Positions 25,963 through 34,813 of a stretch of 64,000 nt of DNA are shown in pieces (the stretch's first letter is position 1; each line of letters begins with the position of its first letter). The stretch is from the NCBI RefSeq assembly GCF_943736985.1, contig NZ_CALSFS010000002.1, forward strand, positions 1 to 64,000, in the 5' to 3' direction. This DNA is from Clostridium sp. Marseille-Q2269 (GTDB lineage: Bacteria > Bacillota > Clostridia > Clostridiales > Clostridiaceae). Made by a program: the position numbers and the translations under genes. The notes beneath the pieces are model-generated. The model was not told the DNA's origin and made no database searches. It saw only the letters and a program-made list of their open reading frames with translations.

Positions 25963-27354
25963 ATGGCCACTTTAATAAAAAATGGGATTATTGTTACTTC
26001 AGGAGAGACTTTTAAAGGAGATATATATATAAATAATGGCATTATAACTAAAATAGGTATGAACCTATATGAAGATGCTGAAGAAATAATTAATGCAGAT
26101 GGTAAATATATAATTCCTGGAGGCGTAGATGTTCATACTCATCTTAACTTAGATACAGGAATAGCTGTGGCCACAGATGATTTTTATACTGGAACTGTAG
26201 CAGCCGCATGTGGTGGAACTACAACTATAGTCGATCATTTAGCATTTGGTCCTAAAGAATGTAATCTACATCATCAAGTAAATATATATCATAGCTATGC
26301 TAAAGGTAATGCGGTTATAGATTATGGGTTTCATGCAGTTACTCAATATGTAAACGATGGCATGTTAAAAGAGCTTGAAGAGCTTTCCAATGAAGGGGTG
26401 ACAAGCAATAAGATTTATTTGACTTATGACTATAAATTGAGTGATTTAGAAGTATTTAAGATACTGATGAAATCTAAGGAAATAGGAATGATTACTGCTG
26501 TACACCCAGAGAATAATGATGTTGTTAATTATTTAAGACAATATTATTCAACCAATGGATTTACATCTCCTATGTATCATGCAAAAAGTAGACCTATATA
26601 TTGTGAAGTTGAATCTATAAATAGAATGATAAATATTGCTAAAATGGCGGGAGATGCTCCTTTATACATAGTACATCTTTCTTGTAAGCTAGGATTAGAT
26701 TATATAAAAATGGCAAAAGATAATGGACAAAAAAATATTTTTACAGAGACATGTCCTCAATATTTATTTTTAGATGAGGAAAAATATAAAGGTGAAGACA
26801 ATGATGGATTAAAATACATTCTTAGTCCTCCTTTAAGAGAAAAGTCTAATCAAGATGGATTGTGGAAGGGAATTCAAGATGGATATATACAAGTTATTGC
26901 TACAGATCATTGTCCTTTTAATCTTAATGTAGAAAAACAATTGGGAAAAGATGATTTTACTAAGTGCCCAAGTGGAATGCCTGGTATAGAAACTAGAGTT
27001 CCTTTAATATTTTCAGAAGGAGTTATGAAAAAAAGAATATCTTTAAATAGATTTGTAGATTTAATAAGTACAAAGCCAGCAAAAATATTTGGATTGTATC
27101 CTAAGAAAGGAAGCATTTCTGTTGGTGCTGATGGTGATATAGTTATAATAGACCCTAATAAAAAAGTGAAAATCACAAAATCACTGCTTCATGAAAATGT
27201 GGATTATACTCCTTATGAAGGAATGAAGCTTCAAGGATATCCTATAGTTACTATTTCCCGAGGAAAGATTATAGTTAAGGATAATAAGTTTATTGGAGAA
27301 AAAGGATATGGAAAGTTTTTAAAAAGAAAAAAAGCAGATCTTTCTACAATATAG
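25963..27354 (+). CDS. hydA: Dihydropyrimidinase/hydantoinase-type amidohydrolase (HydA)
   Basis: Cyclic-amide hydrolase that would open a ring in purine breakdown. About 463 residues. Metal-binding DVHTHLN near residue 55, TTIVDHLAFGP, the Lys in KIYLTYDYK that aligns with the carbamylated metal-bridging lysine, VHPENND, YIVHLSCK and ATDHCPFN are all present, as in dihydropyrimidinases. An ATG at 25951 directly abuts AAGGAG, so the ATG at 25963 is preferred. Third gene after the ygeX sigma-54 promoter; a terminator follows. Confidence 0.9.
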   Translation: MATLIKNGIIVTSGETFKGDIYINNGIITKIGMNLYEDAEEIINADGKYIIPGGVDVHTHLNLDTGIAVATDDFYTGTVAAACGGTTTIVDHLAFGPKECNLHHQVNIYHSYAKGNAVIDYGFHAVTQYVNDGMLKELEELSNEGVTSNKIYLTYDYKLSDLEVFKILMKSKEIGMITAVHPENNDVVNYLRQYYSTNGFTSPMYHAKSRPIYCEVESINRMINIAKMAGDAPLYIVHLSCKLGLDYIKMAKDNGQKNIFTETCPQYLFLDEEKYKGEDNDGLKYILSPPLREKSNQDGLWKGIQDGYIQVIATDHCPFNLNVEKQLGKDDFTKCPSGMPGIETRVPLIFSEGVMKKRISLNRFVDLISTKPAKIFGLYPKKGSISVGADGDIVIIDPNKKVKITKSLLHENVDYTPYEGMKLQGYPIVTISRGKIIVKDNKFIGEKGYGKFLKRKKADLSTI

Positions 27355-27366
27355 TTAAATAATTAT

Positions 27367-27450
27367 AGAGCCTTCTTTTGTAGGTTTAAAGTTAAGAGTA
27401 TCTTTTATAGAAGATGACTTAATATATTAACTCAAAAGAGGCTCTTTTGC
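27367..27450 (+). terminator. Terminator after hydA
   Basis: AGAGCC...TCTTTTG at one end pairs with CAAAAGAGGCTCT at the other, followed by TTTTG. The loop is long (about 55 bases) and may hold secondary stems. Confidence 0.7.
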
Positions 27451-27468
27451 ATTGTATTTATATATAAT

Positions 27469-27570
27469 TTATCAAAATGATAAATTATATTATGGTATGA
27501 AAATTTAAAAGAAAGATTATCAATATTTATCACAATTATTATTAAAATGATAAAATTATCATTTTAATAA
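27469..27570 (+). promoter_or_regulatory. Cluster of palindromic activator sites upstream of ygeW
   Basis: TTATCAAAATGATAA (27469-27483, perfect), TTATTAAAATGATAA (27539-27553) and TTATCATTTTAATAA (27556-27570), with weaker TTATCA half-sites near 27517 and 27527. They sit 55-156 bp before the ygeW -24 element and match the sites near yqeC and ygeX. Confidence 0.72.
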
Positions 27571-27624
27571 TGGATTTTTTACTATAATTTTTATAAACTA
27601 ACCATTTGTAGTGGTAAATTACTT

Positions 27625-27640
27625 TGGCATAGATATTGCT
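27625..27640 (+). promoter_or_regulatory. Sigma-54 promoter of ygeW
   Basis: TGGCATA at 27625-27631 and TTGCT at 27636-27640, correct -24/-12 spacing, 115 bp before the ygeW start. The leader between them is unstructured AT-rich sequence. Confidence 0.87.
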
Positions 27641-27754
27641 TGTATAAAATAGTGAGGGAGGATATAAAAGATAAATACAAATATAAAGTTTTAACATTAA
27701 ATAATTTAGTATGCAAACATAATATTTAATTATAAAATTTAGGAGGCGTATGTA

Positions 27755-28951
27755 ATGGAAAATATTAAAAAATTAACTGGAGAATTAAAAAAATTAGATT
27801 TTAGGGAAATGTATAATAATGATTTTTTTCTAACTTGGGAAAGAACTGATGATGAGTTAAAAGCAGTATTTACCGTAGCAGATATTTTACGCAAAATGAG
27901 AGAAAACAATATATCAACAAAAATATTTGATAGTGGACTTGGAATTTCAGTTTTCCGTGATAATTCAACAAGAACAAGATTTAGTTTTGCAAGTGCATGT
28001 AACCTATTAGGATTAGAAGTGCAGGATTTAGATGAAGGAAAATCACAAATTGCTCATGGAGAAACAGTTCGTGAAACAGCAAATATGATTTCATTTATGG
28101 CTGACGTTATAGGAATTAGAGATGATATGTTTATAGGTAAAGGAAATAAATATATGCATGAAGTAGCTGATGCAGTTAAAGAAGGTCATGAATCAGGAGT
28201 TTTAGAACAACGTCCTACACTTGTAAATCTTCAATGTGACATAGATCATCCAACTCAATGTATGGCAGATTTGTTACATATGATCCATTATTTTGGTGGA
28301 GTAGAAAATCTTAAAGGTAAAAAAGTAGCTATGTCATGGGCATATTCACCATCTTATGGTAAACCACTTTCAGTACCTCAAGGGGTAATAGGATTAATGA
28401 CAAGAATGGGAATGGATGTTGTGCTTGCACATCCAGAAGGATATGATTTAATGCCAGAAGTAGAAGAGGTAGCAAAAAAGAATAGTGAAGTAAGTGGTGG
28501 AAAATTCACAAAAACTAATTCAATGAAGGAAGCTTTTGAAAATGCAGATATAGTATATCCTAAGAGTTGGGCACCTTTTGCGTTCATGGAAAAACGTACA
28601 GATCTATATGGAGAAGGTAAGTTTAAAGAAATAGATGTATTAGAAAAAGAATTATTAGCTGAAAATGCTAAACATAAAGATTGGGAATGCACAGAAGAAA
28701 TGATGAAGCTTACTAAGGATGAAAAAGCATTATATTTACATTGCTTACCAGCTGATATTACTGGAGTTAGTTGCGATGAAGGAGAAGTAGCTGCATCAGT
28801 ATTTGATCGTTACCGTGACCCACTTTATAAAGAAGCAGGATATAAACCTTATATTATTGCAGCAATGATGTTTTTAAGTAAAATTAAAGATCCAGTTGCA
28901 AAATTTGAAGAACTTATGAAAGTAAATAAACCAAGATTTAATGGAAAATAA
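27755..28951 (+). CDS. ygeW: YgeW, knotted carbamoyltransferase-fold protein
   Basis: Transcarbamylase-family protein of 398 residues. The carbamoyl-phosphate loop FRDNSTRTRFSFASA is near residue 70, DIDHPTQCMADLL near 168 and HCLPAD near 331, as in this family. YgeW has an unusual knotted substrate-binding fold, and its amino-group substrate is not firmly known. In the anaerobic purine cluster it may release a carbamoyl group from a ring-opened intermediate. AGGAGG precedes the ATG. It leads a run of genes ygeW-ygfK-ssnA-ygeY that ends at a hairpin before xdh. Confidence 0.94.
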   Translation: MENIKKLTGELKKLDFREMYNNDFFLTWERTDDELKAVFTVADILRKMRENNISTKIFDSGLGISVFRDNSTRTRFSFASACNLLGLEVQDLDEGKSQIAHGETVRETANMISFMADVIGIRDDMFIGKGNKYMHEVADAVKEGHESGVLEQRPTLVNLQCDIDHPTQCMADLLHMIHYFGGVENLKGKKVAMSWAYSPSYGKPLSVPQGVIGLMTRMGMDVVLAHPEGYDLMPEVEEVAKKNSEVSGGKFTKTNSMKEAFENADIVYPKSWAPFAFMEKRTDLYGEGKFKEIDVLEKELLAENAKHKDWECTEEMMKLTKDEKALYLHCLPADITGVSCDEGEVAASVFDRYRDPLYKEAGYKPYIIAAMMFLSKIKDPVAKFEELMKVNKPRFNGK

Positions 28952-29000
28952 TTTTAATATAGTAGGGTATATATTATACCCTTAGGGAGGGGAATTTTAT

Positions 29001-32000
29001 ATGAGTGATAAGATGCGACCAATCTCTTTTCAAAAAGCCGTTATGTGGATTATGAAAGAACTTAAAGAGAAGGAATCTATATTTGGAATTCATAAAAATA
29101 AATTTTATAAAAATAATAGTGGTAAGTTTATAGAACTATTTGGAGAAAAATTAGCATCTCCACTTGGCCCAGCAGCAGGTCCTAATTCTCAGTTGACACA
29201 AAACATAGTTGCATCTTACCTTACAGGAAGCCGTTTTATTGAGTTGAAAACAGTACAAGTTATTGATGGGGAAGATCTACCTGTAGCTAAACCATGTATT
29301 CATGCTCAAGATGAATGCTATAACGTAGAATGGTCTACAGAGTTAGCAGTACCAGAAGCGTTTAATGAATATATAAAAGCGTGGTTTTTACTTCATGTTT
29401 TAATGAAAGAATTAAATATAAGTGAAGAAAGAGATTTTATGTTTAATATGAGCGTAGGTTACGATTTAGAGGGCATAAAATCTCCTAAGGTAGATACTTA
29501 CATAGAAGGAATGAGAAATGCATCTAATACAAAAATCTGGAATGAGTGCAAAGAAACCTTACTTTGTAATATGGATTTATTCTCTAAATTTAGTAGAGAA
29601 GATTTAGATAAAATTTCTCCTATAGTTTGTCCATCTATTACATTATCTACACTTCATGGATGTCCTCCAGAGGAGATAGAGAGAATTGGGAAATATCTTT
29701 TAGAAGAAAAAAATCTGCATACATTTATAAAAATGAATCCAACTCTTTTAGGAGAAGAATTTGTTAGGAATACATTTGACAAGATGGGATATGATTATAT
29801 AGTTCTTAATCCAAATCATTTTGTAAACGACCTACAATATGAAGATGGAATAGCCATGCTTACTCGTTTAAAATCAGTGGCTAAAAAGTTAAATCTACAA
29901 ATGGGTGTTAAACTTACAAATACTTTACCTGTGAAGATTTTAAATGACGAACTACCAGGAGAAGAAATGTATATGTCAGGACGTTCTCTTTTCCCTCTTA
30001 CAATAACTTTAGCAAGCAAATTATCTTCAGAATTTAATGGAGATCTACAAATATCTTATTCAGGTGGTGCAGATTTCTTTAATGTAGAAAAGATTTTGAA
30101 AGCAGGCATACAGCCAATTACTTTTGCAACCACTATACTAAAACCAGGTGGATATGAAAGAATAACTCAAATGTCAAAAAAAATAGAAGAACATTTAAGC
30201 GGTGTATTTAGTGGTATTGATACAGAATTCTTAAGTAAGTTAGCAGATTCTTCTATAACTGATAAATATCATGTTAAAGATCTTAGACCTGTAAGTAGTA
30301 GGAAAGTTTCTTTAGAACTTCCAATTTATGATTGTGCAATAGCTCCATGTACTATAGGATGTCCTATAAATCAGCAAATACCTGAATATGTAGCTTTAGT
30401 TGGTGAAAAAAAATATGACGAAGCTTTCAAGATTATAGCTAAAGATAATACTTCACCAGCAATTACAGGAACTATTTGTAATCATAATTGTCAATATAAA
30501 TGTACAAGACTTGATTATGATCAGTCAGTTTCAATCAGAGATATGAAAAAAATAGCAGTTTTAAATGCTGAAGATAAGTATATTGAGAGTATAAAGGAAG
30601 CTGATATCAAAAGTAATAAAAAAGTAGGAATTGTAGGAGCTGGACCAGCAGGATTAGCATCAGCACTTTTCTTAAGAAGAAATGGTATGGATGTAACTGT
30701 AATGGATAGGAAAGAAAAGCCTTATGGAGTTATACAATATGTTATTCCAGAGTTTAGAATTTCTTCTGAAATGATCAAAAAAGATTTTGACCTTGTGAAA
30801 AAGCAAGGAGTAAAATTTGAATTTGGTATAGATGAAAATTTAAATATAGATAATCTAAAAAATAAATATGATTATTTGATATTAGCAATAGGGGCTTGGA
30901 AACCAGGTAAGTTACATTTAACACAAGGAGAAGAAAAAGCAATGGGTGCTATTTCATTCCTTGAAAAACATAAAGAAACTAATGGAAATATTGATTTAGG
31001 CAAAAATGTTTGTATCATCGGCGGTGGGGACGTAGCAATGGATGCAGCACGTGCTGCCAAGAGAACACCAGGAGTAGAGAATGTTTATATAGTTTATAGA
31101 AGAACTGAAAAATATATGCCAGCCAGTATTGAAGAAATAGAATTAGCTAAATCAGAAGGAATATTATTTAAAGAATTACTTTCACCTATGGTAATAGAAG
31201 ATGGAAAACTGACTTGCGAAGAAATGAAATTAGGAGAAAAAGATGCTTCAGGAAGAAGAAGACCTATTGGAACTGGTAATAATATAGAGTTACAAGCAGA
31301 CACAGTCATCTCGGCTGTAGGAGAGCAAGTAGATAGTGATTTACTTGAAAAGAACAAAATAGAATTAGATGGTAAAGGATGTCCTAAAGTAAATAATGCC
31401 TGTGAGACAAGTATTTCTAATGTATATGCTGCAGGAGATATGAAAAAAGGACCAGCCACTATTGTTAAAGCTATAGCTGATGGCAAGGCAGTAGCCAAAG
31501 ACATTTTATCAAAAGAAGGATTAAGTAATGATTTCCATAAAGAAGTTATTGCTGCAGATAAAAAAGACATATATAGCAAAAAGGGAATATTAAAAGCTGC
31601 TAGTTGTTCAGAAGAAGAATCACAAAGATGTTTATCCTGTAATAATATATGTGAATTATGTGTAGATGTTTGTCCGAACAGAGCTAATATGGTTATTAAT
31701 GTGGAGGGAGAATTCGAATCTTCACATCAAATAGTTCATATTGATGGAATGTGCAATGAATGTGGTAACTGTGGTATATTCTGTCCTTATAAAGGAAATC
31801 CATACAAGGATAAAATAACACTTTTCTGGACAAATGATGATTTTGAAGATAGTACAAATAAAGGTTTCTTAGTTATAGATAATAATAAAGGGGTATGTAA
31901 GGTTAGAAAAGAAGATGGCGAAGTAGTAGATTATACTATTGGGCAGAAGGAAATAATTTCAAATGAAATGGAAAGTATAATTAAAATTTTTATAAATAAA

Positions 32001-32018
32001 TACAGTTACATGTTATAG
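29001..32018 (+). CDS. ygfK: YgfK, iron-sulfur flavoprotein linked to selenium/purine metabolism
   Basis: A 1005-residue electron-transfer enzyme annotated in its family as a putative selenate reductase subunit. The N-terminal ~430 residues resemble a dihydropyrimidine/dihydroorotate dehydrogenase barrel (ITLSTLHGCPPEEI). The middle (about 440-850) is GltD-like: cysteine clusters CTIGCP and CNHNCQYKC, FAD motif GIVGAGPAGLASALFLRR and NAD motif CIIGGGDVAMDAARAAKR. The C-terminal ~100 residues hold two ferredoxin clusters (CLSCNNICELCVDVCPN; CNECGNCGIFCPYKGNP). It may carry electrons to or from xanthine dehydrogenase, which has no FAD subunit gene here. GGAGGGG precedes the ATG. Confidence 0.93.
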   Translation: MSDKMRPISFQKAVMWIMKELKEKESIFGIHKNKFYKNNSGKFIELFGEKLASPLGPAAGPNSQLTQNIVASYLTGSRFIELKTVQVIDGEDLPVAKPCIHAQDECYNVEWSTELAVPEAFNEYIKAWFLLHVLMKELNISEERDFMFNMSVGYDLEGIKSPKVDTYIEGMRNASNTKIWNECKETLLCNMDLFSKFSREDLDKISPIVCPSITLSTLHGCPPEEIERIGKYLLEEKNLHTFIKMNPTLLGEEFVRNTFDKMGYDYIVLNPNHFVNDLQYEDGIAMLTRLKSVAKKLNLQMGVKLTNTLPVKILNDELPGEEMYMSGRSLFPLTITLASKLSSEFNGDLQISYSGGADFFNVEKILKAGIQPITFATTILKPGGYERITQMSKKIEEHLSGVFSGIDTEFLSKLADSSITDKYHVKDLRPVSSRKVSLELPIYDCAIAPCTIGCPINQQIPEYVALVGEKKYDEAFKIIAKDNTSPAITGTICNHNCQYKCTRLDYDQSVSIRDMKKIAVLNAEDKYIESIKEADIKSNKKVGIVGAGPAGLASALFLRRNGMDVTVMDRKEKPYGVIQYVIPEFRISSEMIKKDFDLVKKQGVKFEFGIDENLNIDNLKNKYDYLILAIGAWKPGKLHLTQGEEKAMGAISFLEKHKETNGNIDLGKNVCIIGGGDVAMDAARAAKRTPGVENVYIVYRRTEKYMPASIEEIELAKSEGILFKELLSPMVIEDGKLTCEEMKLGEKDASGRRRPIGTGNNIELQADTVISAVGEQVDSDLLEKNKIELDGKGCPKVNNACETSISNVYAAGDMKKGPATIVKAIADGKAVAKDILSKEGLSNDFHKEVIAADKKDIYSKKGILKAASCSEEESQRCLSCNNICELCVDVCPNRANMVINVEGEFESSHQIVHIDGMCNECGNCGIFCPYKGNPYKDKITLFWTNDDFEDSTNKGFLVIDNNKGVCKVRKEDGEVVDYTIGQKEIISNEMESIIKIFINKYSYML

Positions 32019-32051
32019 CTTGATAGTAATAAATGGGGGGAGAAATAATAA

Positions 32052-33380
32052 ATGTTATTAATTGGGAATGGAAAAGTTATAACCAGAGATAATGGTAGAA
32101 CAATTATAGATAATGGATGTGTTGCTGTTGATAAAAATAAAATTATTGAAATTGGTTTAACTAAGGATCTTAAAGAAAAATATAAAGAACATAAATTCAT
32201 AGATGCAAAAGGAAAATTAATAATGCCAGGTTTTATAAATACTCATATGCATTATTACAGTACCTTTGGAAGAGGAATATCTAATGATAGTCCACCAGCA
32301 AAATCATTACCTGATATACTTAAAGGTCTTTGGTGGAGATTAGATAAAGTTTTAACTTTGGAAGATGTTTATTATAGTGCCATTGCACCAATGATTGACC
32401 AAGTAAAAAATGGTGTAACAACTGTATTTGATCATCATGCAAGCCCTTATGCAGCTAAAGGAAGTTTGTTTAAAATTGCAGAAGCAGCAGAAAAGATAGG
32501 TATAAGAAGCAATTTATGTTATGAAACATCTGATAGAGATGGAGAGAAAATTGCCAATGACGGTATAAATGAAAATGTAGAATTTATAAAATACTGTAAT
32601 TCTAAAAATGATGACATGATTAAAGCTATGTTTGGTCTTCATGCATCTATGACAATTTCTGATAAGACTTTAGAGAGATGTTTAGAAGCAGTAAATGGTT
32701 TAAGCACAGGATTCCATGTTCATTGCGCAGAAGGAATTGAGGATTTGCAAGATTCAAAAGCTAAATATGGTAAAGGTGTTATACAAAGATGGTATGATGC
32801 TGGAGTTCTTTCAGATAAAACTATAGCGGTACATTGCATTTATACTTCAGATGAAGAGATGGAAATGCTTAAAGAAAAAAATGCAATAGTAGTTCATAAT
32901 CCTGAATCAAATATGGGTAATGCAGTAGGCGTTTCTCCTGTGCTGGAAATGTATAAAAAGGGAATTTTATTAGGACTAGGAACAGATGGATATACTTCAG
33001 ATATGACTGAGTCTTATAAAGTAGCAAATATTATTCATAAACATGCTAAGGCTGATTCAACTGTTGCATGGGGAGAAATTCCGGATATGCTATTTAATAA
33101 TAATAAAAGGATTACTGAAAGATTTATAGATGGAAAAGTAGGTGTTTTAAAAGAAGGCGCACTAGCAGATATAATAGTAGTAGATTACAATCCACCAACA
33201 CCAATAAATGAGAACAATATTAATAGTCATATATTATTTGGTATAACTGGAAGATGTGTAGATACAACTATTATAAATGGTAAAGTGTTAATGGAAAACA
33301 AAAATCTTGTTAATATTGATGAAGAAAGAATTATGGCTAGAAGTAGAGAATTAGCAACTGAAGTTTGGAAACGTTTTTAA
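32052..33380 (+). CDS. ssnA: SsnA, metal-dependent aminohydrolase
   Basis: Amidohydrolase-superfamily deaminase of 442 residues, related to guanine deaminase and chlorohydrolases. Metal-binding residues are visible in NTHMHYYS (near 67), GFHVHCAEG (near 223), AVHCIYTS (near 260) and LGTDGY (near 312). In this cluster it presumably deaminates or hydrolyses a purine-derived intermediate. GGGGG precedes the ATG, 34 bp after ygfK. Confidence 0.93.
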   Translation: MLLIGNGKVITRDNGRTIIDNGCVAVDKNKIIEIGLTKDLKEKYKEHKFIDAKGKLIMPGFINTHMHYYSTFGRGISNDSPPAKSLPDILKGLWWRLDKVLTLEDVYYSAIAPMIDQVKNGVTTVFDHHASPYAAKGSLFKIAEAAEKIGIRSNLCYETSDRDGEKIANDGINENVEFIKYCNSKNDDMIKAMFGLHASMTISDKTLERCLEAVNGLSTGFHVHCAEGIEDLQDSKAKYGKGVIQRWYDAGVLSDKTIAVHCIYTSDEEMEMLKEKNAIVVHNPESNMGNAVGVSPVLEMYKKGILLGLGTDGYTSDMTESYKVANIIHKHAKADSTVAWGEIPDMLFNNNKRITERFIDGKVGVLKEGALADIIVVDYNPPTPINENNINSHILFGITGRCVDTTIINGKVLMENKNLVNIDEERIMARSRELATEVWKRF

Positions 33381-33402
33381 TATAAAAATTGGAGGGATTT
33401 AA

Positions 33403-34620
33403 ATGGAAACTATTAAAAAGGAAGAAATATTAAAATTAGCTGAAAAGTATAAACCAGAAATATCAAAATTTTTAAGAGATATGGCTAGAATTCCAAGTGA
33501 AAGCTGTCAAGAAAAAGAGGTAATACTTAGAATAAAAGAAGAAATGGAAAAAGTAGGATTTGACAAGGTAGAAATAGATCCTATGGGAAATGTATTAGGA
33601 TTTATAGGACATGGTAAACATGTTATTGCTATGGATGCTCATATAGACACAGTTGGAATAGGGGATAGAAATTTATGGGATTATGATCCATATGAAGGCT
33701 ATGAAGATGATGAAATAATAATAGGAAGAGGCGTAACAGACCAAGAAGGTGGAATGGCTTCTATGGTATATGCAGGAAAGATAATCAAAGATCTTGAATT
33801 AGAAGATGATTATACATTAATAGTAACAGGTACAGTTCAAGAAGAAGATTGTGATGGATTATGTTGGCAATATATAGTTAATGAAGACAAAATAAAACCT
33901 GAATTTGTTGTTATTACAGAACCAACTTCATTAAATATATATAGAGGACATAGAGGAAGAATGGAGATAAAGGTTACAACTCATGGAATTAGTTGTCATG
34001 GATCAGCACCTGAAAGAGGAGATAACGCAATATTTAAAATGGGTCCAATATTAAATGAATTGAAAGCTTTAAATGAAAATTTAAAGGATGATGAATTCTT
34101 AGGAAAGGGTACTTTAACTGTATCTGAAATATTCTTTTCATCACCTTCAAGATGTGCTGTTGCAGATGGATGCACTATATCAGTAGACAGAAGACTTACT
34201 GATGGAGAAACTTGGGAATATGCAATTCAACAAATTAAGAATTTACCATCAGTTAAAGCTGCAAAGGCTGAAGTTGAAATGTATAGTTATGAAAGACCTT
34301 CATATACTGATTTAGTATATCCAACAGAATGCTTCTTCCCAACTTGGGTATTAAAAGAAGATCATCCTATATGCCAAAATGCTGTTAAATGTTATAAAGA
34401 TTTATTTAACAGTGAGCCAAAAGTTGATAAATGGACATTCTCTACAAATGCAGTTTCTATAATGGGAAGATATGGAATACCATGTATAGGATTTGGTCCA
34501 GGCCACGAAGATCAAGCACATGCACCTAACGAAAGAACTTGGAAAGATGAATTAGTAAAATGTGCTGCAATGTATGCATTAATCCCAATAACTTATGTTA
34601 AAGAATTTGCTAATAAATAA
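33403..34620 (+). CDS. ygeY: YgeY, M20-family hydrolase linked to selenium/purine metabolism
   Basis: Zinc-dependent amidohydrolase/peptidase of the M20 fold, 405 residues. Metal and catalytic motifs are MDAHIDTVG (near 80), [10 protein letters not shown] (bridging Asp), QEEDCDG (catalytic Glu pair) and [14 protein letters not shown] near the C-terminus (His ligand). The family YgeY is defined by co-occurrence with selenium-dependent molybdenum hydroxylases. In urate-degrading anaerobes it acts after ring opening. It follows ssnA by 22 bp with GGAGGG before the ATG. Confidence 0.94.
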   Translation: METIKKEEILKLAEKYKPEISKFLRDMARIPSESCQEKEVILRIKEEMEKVGFDKVEIDPMGNVLGFIGHGKHVIAMDAHIDTVGIGDRNLWDYDPYEGYEDDEIIIGRGVTDQEGGMASMVYAGKIIKDLELEDDYTLIVTGTVQEEDCDGLCWQYIVNEDKIKPEFVVITEPTSLNIYRGHRGRMEIKVTTHGISCHGSAPERGDNAIFKMGPILNELKALNENLKDDEFLGKGTLTVSEIFFSSPSRCAVADGCTISVDRRLTDGETWEYAIQQIKNLPSVKAAKAEVEMYSYERPSYTDLVYPTECFFPTWVLKEDHPICQNAVKCYKDLFNSEPKVDKWTFSTNAVSIMGRYGIPCIGFGPGHEDQAHAPNERTWKDELVKCAAMYALIPITYVKEFANK

Positions 34621-34677
34621 TAAATTAGATTATATAATAAAATAATATGCTCACATAAACTTAAGAAGATTAATATA

Positions 34678-34746
34678 TTCTAAAAAACAAAAATAAATTG
34701 AGAAATGGAGAGCATTTATCTCCATTTCTTAATTATATTTTTAGAA
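34678..34746. terminator. Long hairpin between ygeY and xdh
   Basis: An inner stem GAGAAATGGAGA/TCTCCATTTCTT with a seven-base loop, extended outward to TTCTAAAAA/TTTTTAGAA. It could be a weak terminator or attenuator for xdh, or protect the ygeY mRNA end. The T stretch after the inner stem is interrupted. Confidence 0.55.
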
Positions 34747-34813
34747 TAGTTGTTGTTTATATACTTATGAAATGAGATATTTGTCAGTACATAAATATGT
34801 GGGGGTAATAATT

